Shown: piece by piece, positions 1 to 6,024 of the stretch
Numbering within the stretch: position 1 is the first letter of the stretch
How the letters are laid out: each line of letters opens with the position of its first letter
Assembly (NCBI GenBank): GCA_018396395.1
Contig: JAGTQN010000043.1
Coordinates: 169-12,831, forward strand
Reading direction: 5' to 3'
Length of the DNA stretch: 12,663 nucleotides
Source: Candidatus Bathyarchaeota archaeon
GTDB lineage: Archaea; Thermoproteota; CALKCG01; B24; JAGTQN01
Position numbers and translations under genes: made by a program
Notes under the pieces: model-generated
Database searches by the model: none
The model's input: only the letters and a program-made list of their open reading frames with translations
What the model was told of the DNA's origin: nothing

Positions 1-193
1 TGGCTTCTAGGAAGCCATAGGCTTATTCTATGGCCTTTGAATCCTTCCTTAGGATAGACATGAAAGGTATAAGTATAGGATAGCCTAGGGCATAGGCTAC
101 TTCTCAATCTGCCTAGGATTCCTATCCCTTTCGAAGGTTTTCATAAAGCATCGATGGAGAAAGGGCTCCCCTAAGGCTTAAGGTTACAGCACC
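1..193 (+). repeat. Left terminal inverted repeat (193 bp), non-coding, hairpin-rich
   Basis: This segment matches the reverse complement of the right end of the window from the first base to about base 193, ending at GCACC. By hand alignment the two copies differ at five positions (left coordinates 29, 35, 67, 104, 170), and the right copy has about 5 extra nt after position 160. It carries no ORF. It is rich in self-complementary arms: TGGCTTC/GAAGCCA around TAG at 1-17; AGCCATAG with CTATGGCC at 13-35; a perfect TAGCCTA/TAGGCTA pair with a 5-nt loop at 81-99; and GGATAG (78-83) with CTATCC (122-127). It could be the end of a linear replicon, the end of a non-autonomous mobile element, or two copies of a dispersed repeat at which the assembly stopped. 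The sequence alone does not decide. Confidence 0.93.
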
Positions 194-236
194 CAACGAA
201 GTGCAATAACTTTTTTCTTACGAAGACTAAACTCCA

Positions 237-252
237 TTCTAGGAGCCTAGAA
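237..252. other. Short palindromes just downstream of dph6
   Basis: TTCTAGG and CCTAGAA form perfect 7-bp arms around a 2-nt centre. Right beside them a second pair, CTGGC and GCCAG, overlaps the stop codon of the dph6-like gene. Read on the minus strand these are two consecutive hairpins directly after the stop codon, so they may stabilise the 3' end or help termination. No T-run follows on that strand, so this is not a classical terminator. The TTCTAGGA core also occurs at the outer tip of the terminal repeats, which may be coincidence in a genome rich in CTAGG/CCTAG strings. Confidence 0.4.
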
Positions 253-259
253 AGCTGGC

Positions 260-979
260 CTAAGCTAGCCAGACCACCGAATCCTTTGGCTCTAGAGCTG
301 CCCTTCGCACATGCAAATAGCCATCATCTCCTGTCCAGAATCTTTCGACTTCGAGAAGAGCTATGCGTTCCTTGAAGAGGGGCATGTCCAGAACGAAGGT
401 CTCGAACTCTCCCCCCTCCCCCGAGATGTGAAGTCCATATCTAGCCTTCAAGTCCTCTAAGAGCCTTAAGCGTTGGATATCTAATCTTGACCCTAGCCAA
501 GTCTTATCCAAGCCAAGGGCAGAGACCCTCGTAAAAACAATCTGAAAGCCGAAATTTAACATGTCAAGAAGTAGGGCCCTCGGCTCCTTCAACCACAAGG
601 GAGAAAGGCTTTTCAGCCCTATATGATGGCAGACCCGATCGAAGCAACGCTTCTGATAGGAGCTTTCAATGACTCCAGAAACGATGGCTTCGATTCCATA
701 GCCAAGCTTCAGCTCCTCGAGGGCCTTCTTTAGGCTTCTTAATTCCTCATCTTCCCCCCTTCCTTCAACCCTAAAGGCTTCATGGGGAATTCCAAGGGCA
801 TGAGCTTGAAGTCTTACCCAGCAAACATTTGGATAATGGAAAAGCCAGGTATCAATCCTTCTTGGAATGAAGGTTAATAGGCATGATATCTCAAAGCCCT
901 GATGAAGGGCCCACCAAAGGGCATAGCAACTTTCCTTTCCACCAGAAAAAAGTATGGCAATCCTATGATTATCGGGCAT
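260..979 (-). CDS. dph6: Diphthine--ammonia ligase (Dph6/MJ0570 family PP-loop ATPase)
   Basis: Likely catalyses the ATP-dependent last step of diphthamide synthesis, amidating diphthine on the translocation factor EF-2 with ammonia. The 239-aa product has the N-type PP-loop near its start (SGGKES at residues 12-17, binding ATP pyrophosphate) and the family signature GEGGEFET at 187-194, with the intervening 'SGVIESSYQKRCFDRVC' region at 101-117. The length is normal for the archaeal single-domain form. The ATG start sits directly before the PP-loop strand, as in relatives. It is divergent from nadC with 111 bp between starts and ends close to the left terminal repeat. Archaeal members are annotated by homology to yeast Dph6. 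The fold and ATP site are clear, and the substrate is inferred from the family. Confidence 0.88.
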   Translation of the reverse strand: MPDNHRIAILFSGGKESCYALWWALHQGFEISCLLTFIPRRIDTWLFHYPNVCWVRLQAHALGIPHEAFRVEGRGEDEELRSLKKALEELKLGYGIEAIVSGVIESSYQKRCFDRVCHHIGLKSLSPLWLKEPRALLLDMLNFGFQIVFTRVSALGLDKTWLGSRLDIQRLRLLEDLKARYGLHISGEGGEFETFVLDMPLFKERIALLEVERFWTGDDGYLHVRRAALEPKDSVVWLA

Positions 980-1090
980 CGTCTCATTCCTTCAAAACCT
1001 TCTGATAAGGGGTTTAAGTCCTTTCGGAATGCGAAGATAGAAATACCTATCTAAGCAGAGAAGATAAGGGCAGATTATGGAGGATTTTCC

Positions 1091-1972
1091 TTGCTCCTTC
1101 CCAAAGGCCTTTTGATAAAGCATTTGATGGCCTTCTTGGAAGAGGATTTAGGCTTAGGAGACGTGACCACGGAGGCCCTCATACCAGAGGGGCTGAAAAC
1201 CCATGCAAGGATAATAGTCAAGGAGGATGGGATTATAGCTGGTCTTGAGGAGGCGAAAATCCTCTTCGAGCTTTTGGGTCTGGATGCGAAATGCCTTCGT
1301 AAGGATGGCGATCGAGTAGAGGCCGGAACAGTAGTCATGGAGATCTTTGGAGAAGGCCGATCAATCCTTATGGCCGAAAGGACTGCCTTGAACATCCTCA
1401 TGCGAATGAGTGGCATAGCCACGGCTACCCGTCGCATCGTAGATGAAATAAAGGCTCATGGATACAGGACAAAGGTTGCGGCGACCCGTAAGACGGCTCC
1501 TGGCCTTCGATACTTTGATAAAAGGGCTATAGTTCTTGGAGGAGGGGATCCCCATAGGCTTCATTTGGATGATGCACTCTTGATAAAGGACAATCACCTA
1601 GCGCTATCAGGAGGCCTAAGGGAAGCCATAAGAAAGGCTAAAGAGGTGAAAAGCTTCACGAAGATCGTCGAGGTGGAAGTCTCTAGCGTAGCAGAGGCTA
1701 TTGAGGCGGCCGAGGCTGGAACCGATGCTATCCTCTTAGATAATATGGCTCCGCTAGATGTTCGAAAGGTAGTAAAAGCCCTTGAAGAAAGGGGCTTAAG
1801 ATTAAAAGTTCTTTTGGAAGCCTCTGGAAGAATAACCCCCGAAAACGTCTTAGAATATGCCAAGGAGGGGGTCGACATTGTGTCCCTCGGATCCCTTACC
1901 CACTCCGTGAAGGCTTTAGATTTAAGCCTCAAGGTTGAAAGTATCGAAAAAAGAAAGGAATGTTTGCACTAA
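1091..1972 (+). CDS. nadC: Nicotinate-nucleotide pyrophosphorylase (carboxylating), quinolinate phosphoribosyltransferase
   Basis: Converts quinolinate and PRPP to nicotinate mononucleotide, CO2 and pyrophosphate in de novo NAD synthesis. The 293-aa protein shows the N-terminal EEDLGLGDVT motif (17-26), AERTALN (95-101), and the core phosphate and substrate-binding stretch: ATRKTAPGLR at 131-140, then DK.A...GGG..HR, ending in LIKDNH at 164-169. The TIM-barrel end has ILLDNM and SLGSLTHS. The chosen start is TTG, because a strong GGAGG at 1079-1083 lies 7 nt upstream. The first ATG in frame is 12 codons later and would clip the conserved N-terminus. No other NAD gene (nadA, nadB or aspartate dehydrogenase) is in the window, so it stands alone here. 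Confidence 0.95.
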   Translation: MLLPKGLLIKHLMAFLEEDLGLGDVTTEALIPEGLKTHARIIVKEDGIIAGLEEAKILFELLGLDAKCLRKDGDRVEAGTVVMEIFGEGRSILMAERTALNILMRMSGIATATRRIVDEIKAHGYRTKVAATRKTAPGLRYFDKRAIVLGGGDPHRLHLDDALLIKDNHLALSGGLREAIRKAKEVKSFTKIVEVEVSSVAEAIEAAEAGTDAILLDNMAPLDVRKVVKALEERGLRLKVLLEASGRITPENVLEYAKEGVDIVSLGSLTHSVKALDLSLKVESIEKRKECLH

Positions 1973-2059
1973 ATGCGAAACGGAAAAATCGATAATCAAC
2001 CCAATATAAAATGCTGGACGCCGATTCAAACAAGCAAAACAGAAATCGTCCTTTAGTTC

Positions 2060-2329
2060 TTACAAAGGTGTGAAAACAATCTTTCTTTTCTCATTTTCTC
2101 TGATGACCTTGAGCTTACACTCCTGTGCCTCAATTCTCAGATTATCACCTTCCTTAACATAGGGTACGCCTTCTAACCTTGGCTCCTCATCTACTACGAT
2201 CGTTGTGAGCATGGGACTGTGCCATGTGATCTCATATCCTGAAGGAGTCTTTTTGATGAGGGCACCACCGAAAATTTCGTAGGATGTTTCCCTCACCGGT
2301 TCCTCCCTCATTTTTTTCCTAAAGGGCAT
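2060..2329 (-). CDS. Small hypothetical protein, predicted mostly beta
   Basis: An 89-aa product I do not recognise. It has a basic N-terminus (MPFRKKMREEP), then alternating hydrophobic/polar stretches with few helix formers, ending in IVFTPL. That suggests a small beta-barrel or beta-sandwich domain. There are no cysteines apart from C52, no membrane helix and no signal peptide. The ATG has a good GAGGG ribosome binding site 4-5 nt upstream. An in-frame ATG at codon 7 is an alternative. It is divergent from htpX and convergent with nadC. The reading frame is intact and has both a binding site and a possible TATA box, so it is probably real, but no function can be given. Confidence 0.72.
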   Translation of the reverse strand: MPFRKKMREEPVRETSYEIFGGALIKKTPSGYEITWHSPMLTTIVVDEEPRLEGVPYVKEGDNLRIEAQECKLKVIRENEKRKIVFTPL

Positions 2330-2383
2330 TCGTCCCTCATCTCCTTTTATCTTTCGACAAGCTTCTATCGTTATCCTTCATGG

Positions 2384-2394
2384 CTTTTAAACGT
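2384..2394 (-). promoter_or_regulatory. Candidate TATA box for the 89-aa gene
   Basis: On the minus strand the sequence reads ACGTTTAAAAG, a plausible archaeal TATA element about 55 nt before the ATG at 2329. That leaves room for a short leader containing the GAGGG site. Called by eye only. Confidence 0.35.
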
Positions 2395-2430
2395 AACTCT
2401 CTTCTACCATTTAAGAATTTTTAGAAAATG

Positions 2431-2440
2431 TCCATATGGA
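2431..2440. promoter_or_regulatory. Perfect 10-bp palindrome TCCATATGGA upstream of htpX promoter
   Basis: A self-complementary 10-mer lies about 20 bp upstream of the htpX TATA box, in the spacer shared with the divergent 89-aa gene. Its position is where an archaeal dimeric regulator could bind. There is no second copy nearby, so it may be chance. Confidence 0.3.
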
Positions 2441-2457
2441 CGCGTCTCGTCGTTCTT

Positions 2458-2469
2458 AAACTTTATAAG
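2458..2469 (+). promoter_or_regulatory. htpX TATA box
   Basis: AAACTTTATAAG is a strong archaeal TATA element. Transcription would start about 25 nt downstream, near 2490, leaving a short leader that contains GGGAGG at 2495-2500 ahead of the ATG at 2507. Confidence 0.65.
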
Positions 2470-2506
2470 AGCCCTATCTCTCAAGCTTTAGAGAGGGAGG
2501 AAGATT

Positions 2507-3469
2507 ATGAATCTCGTAAAGCTAAGACTATCTATGCTAGGTACCTTAGCCTTGATCATAGGCATATCGACGGCCTTCTTTGCCTTCCTCCTAGACCTTG
2601 CCGGAGTCAGTTTTCTATATCTTCCTTTCATGGTCGTTGCTATAAACATCGTCCAATGGCTCATAGCCCCATATCTCATTGATGCCATGTATAGGGTTAG
2701 GGAGGTTTCCAAGACTGAAGATCCTTGGTTGCATAAAACGGTTGAAAGGCTATCGTTTGCGAGTGGCATAGAGAAGCCAAAAGTTATGTTGGCAAGAATT
2801 CCAATCCCCAACGCCTTTGCCTACGGCTCACCTATTGCTGGAAAGAGGGTTGCCGTAACTACTGGACTCATGAATAAACTCGATGAGGAAGAAATCGAAG
2901 CTGTCTTGGGGCATGAGATTGGTCATTTGAAGCACAGGGATGTCCAGATTATGATGTTCGCATCAGTCCTTCCGGCAATATTCTATTACATCGGCTACAG
3001 CCTTATGATGTCTGCTTACTACTCCTCTGCATATAGGTCAAGGGACTCTAGGCAGGGTAATGGAGGACTGGCAATCCTTATCGGAGGGCTCTCCATGGTC
3101 CTTTACTTTGTCCTTACCCTCTTCTCCCTCCATCTGAGCCGCCTTAGGGAGTATTATGCCGATAGTCATAGCGTAAACATAGTCCCCGATGGTAAAAGAA
3201 AACTGTCCGAAGCCCTAGCCAAGATCGTAGCTACGACGAGTGGCATGAGGAAGCAAGACTTTGGCAATGCCAGTAGCTTCAGGACCCTCTTTATATCCGA
3301 TCCAGAAACCGCCCTATCAGATTCAGCAAGGCTCCAATACGGCATCAGCGATCAACAGATGGTACAAAGGATTTTGAGCCAGAAGTTAACTTTGGCTGAT
3401 AGGCTAGCAGAGCTTTTCTCGACCCATCCAAATATAGTCAAACGCCTTAGGGCACTCCAGACATTATAA
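2507..3469 (+). CDS. htpX: Membrane zinc metalloprotease HtpX (M48B)
   Basis: Integral-membrane protease that degrades misfolded membrane proteins with its active site facing the cytoplasm. The 320-aa protein has two N-terminal membrane helices (about 12-30 and 36-56), then the zinc site HEIGH at 136-140 preceded by the EEIEAVLG helix. A further hydrophobic region (about 152-172 and 186-208) follows, then the third zinc ligand E215 in REYYAD. The conserved C-terminal FSTHPN...RL signature of HtpX is present near residues 307-315. Length and order match archaeal HtpX. The ATG start is preceded by GGGAGG with suitable spacing. It is transcribed alone and is convergent with the FEN1 gene, with 43 bp between stops. 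In bacteria HtpX responds to membrane stress; no such control is visible here beyond the upstream palindrome. Confidence 0.95.
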   Translation: MNLVKLRLSMLGTLALIIGISTAFFAFLLDLAGVSFLYLPFMVVAINIVQWLIAPYLIDAMYRVREVSKTEDPWLHKTVERLSFASGIEKPKVMLARIPIPNAFAYGSPIAGKRVAVTTGLMNKLDEEEIEAVLGHEIGHLKHRDVQIMMFASVLPAIFYYIGYSLMMSAYYSSAYRSRDSRQGNGGLAILIGGLSMVLYFVLTLFSLHLSRLREYYADSHSVNIVPDGKRKLSEALAKIVATTSGMRKQDFGNASSFRTLFISDPETALSDSARLQYGISDQQMVQRILSQKLTLADRLAELFSTHPNIVKRLRALQTL

Positions 3470-3512
3470 GCTTCCAATAAAGTTCTGATCCTGATACTTT
3501 TTCATCCGAGCC

Positions 3513-4544
3513 TTAAGCCTTTCGCATCCACTTATCAAGGTCTAGGCATTTCTTCCAACGTTTGGCCGCTGCCTCCATCCGTCTTATAAGCTCCTTCACT
3601 CTATCGCTACGGAAATTCTTCTCTTCACATAGAAAGCTTAGAAGTCCCACCTCATCCATGGAGGAAAAATTGGTTTCATAGCTTTCCGTTATCGGGGGGT
3701 TTAGAAAGATGTTCCTTACCTCATGATAATTCTTCGGAACAGAGATTTCCTTAGGAAGGTTCTCGAGACTTCCATAAGCCTTGATGAGCTTAAGAGCACC
3801 TTTGATCCCTATGCCTTTAACTCCCCTGTTAAAATCCGTTCCTATAAGAATCGCTATATCTATAAGTTGCTCATGAGAAATACCAAGCTCTTCGAGCATT
3901 GCCTTTAATTCTATGAGCTCAGGCTTCAATAGTCGAAATTTTCCTAGACTTGGAAGGAACTCCCTTCCAGTTAATGTGATGTATCTAACGAGCCTAGGGG
4001 TGCCGAAAAGAAGGGAATCATAATCTTTACTACCAGTTGCCCAGACATCCCCCCTTATCGTCATATAGGCTGCCTGGGCTTCAGCCTCTCCAAGGGCTTG
4101 AACATAGGGTATGCCAAGAAGTTTTAAAAGACGTTTGGAATCTTCGATCATACCCTTCGTAAGTCTTCCCGTAACCACGGCCTTCGAAAAGGCCTTCGCA
4201 ACATCGCCTTCCGCAAGGGCTTTTTTCATTTCCTTCGCGGCCCTTTCCCTTAAAGTTCGCCTCCTTGCTAGGGTTTCCTCCTTCAATGCTGGAGGTGTCC
4301 CATCAAAGACGAATATGGGTTTTATACCATAGTCGAGAATGAGTCTCGTTGTCCGGAAGGCAAGTCCAAGGAGATGGGAAGTAGGGTTCCCATCAGAATC
4401 AGTAAGGAGTGAACCATCCGGTAACCTTATAAGAGCGAGGAATTGGTGAAGCTCAGCGTTGGCGTCGATTGCTATAATCTTTCCAGCCAGATCCGAAAGG
4501 CTGATAATCCTCCTCTTTACGATGGGAGTCAAGGGTACGCCCAA
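3513..4544 (-). CDS. fen: Flap endonuclease 1 (FEN1/XPG family)
   Basis: Structure-specific 5' nuclease that removes RNA-DNA flaps during Okazaki-fragment maturation and repair. I choose the TTG at 4542-4544 rather than the ATG 15 nt upstream. It gives the family-standard N-terminus MGVPLTP and has GGAG 9 nt upstream. The catalytic acidic residues then fall at D27, D81, E153, E155, D174, D176 and D237, nearly the same numbers as in characterised archaeal FEN1 enzymes. The helix-hairpin-helix DNA-binding motif follows (GVKGIGIKGALKL). The product is 343 aa, normal length. The C-terminus ends KKCLDLDKWMRKA, without the conserved Gln and paired aromatics of a classical PCNA-interacting box. It lies last in a minus-strand cluster, 55 bp after the thioredoxin-fold gene. 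Confidence 0.95.
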   Translation of the reverse strand: MGVPLTPIVKRRIISLSDLAGKIIAIDANAELHQFLALIRLPDGSLLTDSDGNPTSHLLGLAFRTTRLILDYGIKPIFVFDGTPPALKEETLARRRTLRERAAKEMKKALAEGDVAKAFSKAVVTGRLTKGMIEDSKRLLKLLGIPYVQALGEAEAQAAYMTIRGDVWATGSKDYDSLLFGTPRLVRYITLTGREFLPSLGKFRLLKPELIELKAMLEELGISHEQLIDIAILIGTDFNRGVKGIGIKGALKLIKAYGSLENLPKEISVPKNYHEVRNIFLNPPITESYETNFSSMDEVGLLSFLCEEKNFRSDRVKELIRRMEAAAKRWKKCLDLDKWMRKA

Positions 4545-4599
4545 TCCTTTCCGCTCCATCTTTTAGGGGAGCCAATTCGAATCTAAGCTCAGGCTCCTT

Positions 4600-4917
4600 C
4601 TATCGGCAGAGACCTTTATCCTCGCCCCCTTGGCTTAGAAAGCTTTTGATGTTCATCGTTAAGAATTCTTCATCGAGAAGGCTTTTTCCCCGGATAAGGA
4701 AACGCCCCATCTTCAAAACAGGGAGATCTAGTAAATTTACTGGGATTAAATCGAGGATTGCCTCAGGCTCTTTGAGAACATCCTTTTCTAGGACAACCTC
4801 CGGGTAGGCCCATCCCTCCCTCTCAAGTACAGCCTTTAGAATAGATTTCACTGCATCGCATGTAGGGCTACCAGAGGCTAAGAATAGCTCTATTTTTTTC
4901 TCGGGCTTTTTCGACAA
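4600..4917 (-). CDS. Thioredoxin-fold protein with SPTC in place of CxxC
   Basis: A 105-aa protein with a thioredoxin/glutaredoxin-like pattern: a short first strand (KIELFLA), the active-site loop SPTC at 17-20 followed by a helix (DAVKSILKAVLE), a second strand, and a likely cis-proline at P66 in LLDLPVLKMG, followed by the typical F-I-R-G strand-turn. Only the second active-site cysteine (C20) remains, so it cannot form the usual intramolecular disulfide. A monothiol role or a non-redox binding role is possible. The start is TTG without a strong ribosome binding site. It lies between the small membrane protein gene and FEN1 on the same strand, probably co-transcribed. I recognise the fold, not a specific family. 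Confidence 0.75.
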   Translation of the reverse strand: MSKKPEKKIELFLASGSPTCDAVKSILKAVLEREGWAYPEVVLEKDVLKEPEAILDLIPVNLLDLPVLKMGRFLIRGKSLLDEEFLTMNIKSFLSQGGEDKGLCR

Positions 4918-4978
4918 CTATAAGCCCCACTTCCCTATGGATTAAATGATTCGATCTTAAGAAATACGTATCCTTAAG

Positions 4979-5176
4979 CTAAACTTTTCCTAGGATTACT
5001 AGGGATGAAGTGATATAGGCAGCGGCTAGGCAAATCGATACTATTGTTACGATGGATCGCATAGCATCATAGATCGATGTATCCAAAAAAAGGGGTAGAT
5101 ATGAGAACCAAAGATAAAGAATTAATCCCCATAAGAGGACCGTGTTAATGAGGAACATAATGGTCCTGACGCGCAT
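4979..5176 (-). CDS. Small two-helix membrane protein, unknown function
   Basis: A 65-aa protein with two predicted membrane helices (about residues 6-28 and 40-62) joined by a short acidic loop (LDTSIYDAMRS). A basic start (MRVRT) favours a cytoplasmic N-terminus. There is no recognisable family motif. The ATG has GGTGGGA a few nt upstream and a good TATA-like element about 30 bp upstream, which suggests it is the first gene of a transcript continuing into the thioredoxin-fold and FEN1 genes (61-bp gap). Composition and the regulatory signals support a real gene; the function is unknown. Confidence 0.7.
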   Translation of the reverse strand: MRVRTIMFLINTVLLWGLILYLWFSYLPLFLDTSIYDAMRSIVTIVSICLAAAYITSSLVILGKV

Positions 5177-5199
5177 AGAGTCCCACCATTTTTTAGATC

Positions 5200-5213
5200 A
5201 TATAAATAAAAAG
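5200..5213 (-). promoter_or_regulatory. Candidate TATA box for the membrane protein / Trx / FEN1 cluster
   Basis: On the minus strand the run TTTTTATTTATATG lies about 25-37 bp upstream of the ATG at 5176. Transcription would begin almost at the gene, with a very short leader that still holds GGTGGGA. No competing TATA is obvious between the downstream genes, consistent with one transcript. Confidence 0.5.
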
Positions 5214-5276
5214 AAATTAAGCCCCTTATTACTTTTCCTAGAAAGCCTAAAAACCTTTTTCAATTTTTCGCTCATA

Positions 5277-5423
5277 TTAGGCTGATGGATGCCTTTTCAT
5301 CCGCGCCTTTTGCGGAAGTTGGAGTAGCGGTAACACCTTAAGCATGCTAAATAAATAATCCTGCTCAAGAATGCCGAGGAGACCATGTATCATCTCCTTA
5401 ATATGAGTGTTTATTTTTTTCAA
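5277..5423 (-). CDS. Possible small ORF (48 aa), uncertain
   Basis: In an otherwise gene-free 300-bp stretch, the minus strand has an open frame beginning at a TTG (5423) and coding for a 48-aa peptide with an amphipathic middle (MIHGLLGILEQDYLFSMLKV) and a basic end (KARMKRHPSA). The frame is open upstream to about 5462. No good ribosome binding site precedes the TTG. In another frame, an ATG at 5386 has AAGGAG 7 nt upstream and codes for a 29-aa peptide ending at 5297. The two overlap, and at most one is likely to be real. Neither resembles a family I know. Confidence 0.25.
   Translation of the reverse strand: MKKINTHIKEMIHGLLGILEQDYLFSMLKVLPLLQLPQKARMKRHPSA
5377..5398 (-). promoter_or_regulatory. 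6-bp hairpin over a Shine-Dalgarno and ATG
   Basis: On the minus strand AGGAGA pairs perfectly with TCTCCT across a 10-nt loop that contains the ATG at 5386. If the 29-aa frame is translated, this would hide its ribosome binding site. It is short and could be chance. Confidence 0.3.
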
Positions 5424-5476
5424 TCCGTTTAGGTAAATCCCTTCGCCCTTCTTATTCCTGATTCATCCTTCGAAGG

Positions 5477-5932
5477 CTACTTTAGATATTCGAGGGGAAC
5501 ATTTACTTCCTTTTCAATGTAGGAAATATGTCTCATCTCCTTGGAAAATCTGATCATATGCCTTGAGCTTTTCGGTGGAAGAAGAACCCCTGAAAGGCCA
5601 GCCTTGAGCACAATGTCCTTACTCATCGTCTCACCAGCCCTTCCAGGTTGTACGATGATTTTGGGAGAATTGTAGTCGACGAAGCAAACAGGAACCTTAG
5701 AGCATCCAAGTTTCCTTAGGGCTGCTACCCTATGATGCCCATCGAGGATTACGCCCGTCCGCTCATCTGCAACGATGGGTTTCTTTAGGATTCCATCAGC
5801 CTCTATCTCAGCTGTAAGGGAATCGAGATAGGTTGGCTCGATATCTTCATGGCCTTTAAGCTCATCAATCGAGACTATGCGCTTATCCTTCACAAAGTCT
5901 AAGAAAGGTTTTTCTGCTTCCATACTTTCCAC
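5477..5932 (-). CDS. SerK-like ParB/sulfiredoxin-fold protein (probable free serine kinase family)
   Basis: A 151-aa protein with the ParB/Srx fold. The match to archaeal free L-serine kinase (SerK, characterised in Thermococcus) is motif-level: HE at 28-29 near the N-terminus, the catalytic DGHHR at 64-68 followed by VAALRKLG, and the C-terminal PPKSSRH at 119-125 with VPLEYL near the end. SerK phosphorylates free serine to O-phosphoserine, a precursor for cysteine synthesis. The protein is much shorter than characterised SerK (about 240 aa): the segment between the core and the C-terminal motif is largely missing, so the substrate could differ. Alternatives are a ParB-like nuclease or regulator. 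The GTG start is 3 codons upstream of an ATG that is equally possible. A TATA-like site and a perfect palindrome lie just upstream. Confidence 0.75.
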   Translation of the reverse strand: MESMEAEKPFLDFVKDKRIVSIDELKGHEDIEPTYLDSLTAEIEADGILKKPIVADERTGVILDGHHRVAALRKLGCSKVPVCFVDYNSPKIIVQPGRAGETMSKDIVLKAGLSGVLLPPKSSRHMIRFSKEMRHISYIEKEVNVPLEYLK

Positions 5933-5975
5933 GAACCTGGGTATCCTATAAGAGACTTAAGCTCTTTATTGAGTA

Positions 5976-5983
5976 CATAAATC
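5976..5983 (-). promoter_or_regulatory. Candidate TATA box for the SerK-like gene
   Basis: On the minus strand GATTTATG follows an A-rich BRE-like run (GGAAAAA), 44-51 nt upstream of the GTG start. It overlaps a GTACAT half-site that is repeated in the palindrome at 6001-6014. Confidence 0.4.
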
Positions 5984-6000
5984 TTTTTCCTATCAAATAC

Positions 6001-6014
6001 GTACATTAATGTAC
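6001..6014. promoter_or_regulatory. Perfect 14-bp palindrome GTACATTAATGTAC, probable operator
   Basis: A fully self-complementary 14-mer sits between the Fe-S protein gene's stop and the SerK-like gene's start, about 17 bp upstream of the TATA-like box. A third GTACAT copy occurs at 5973-5978 overlapping that box, 28 bp away in the same orientation. The layout is typical of a dimeric transcription factor site controlling the SerK-like gene. The regulator is unknown and no regulator gene is nearby. Confidence 0.55.
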
Positions 6015-6024
6015 TTGAAGTTCT

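Noticed and set aside
1075..1932. Minus-strand open frames over nadC
   Set aside because: nadC motifs on the plus strand are complete, and the antisense frames are Ser/Arg-rich shadows.
5177..5476. C/D-box guide RNA or tRNA in this spacer
   Set aside because: No proper C box (RTGATGA) paired with a D box, and no T-arm or cloverleaf pattern was found on either strand. GATGATA is only a partial match.
5477..5932. ParB-type partition protein marking a plasmid
   Set aside because: The C-terminal PPKSSRH motif and the HE/DGHHR pairing point to the SerK branch. There is no ParA neighbour and no helix-turn-helix domain.
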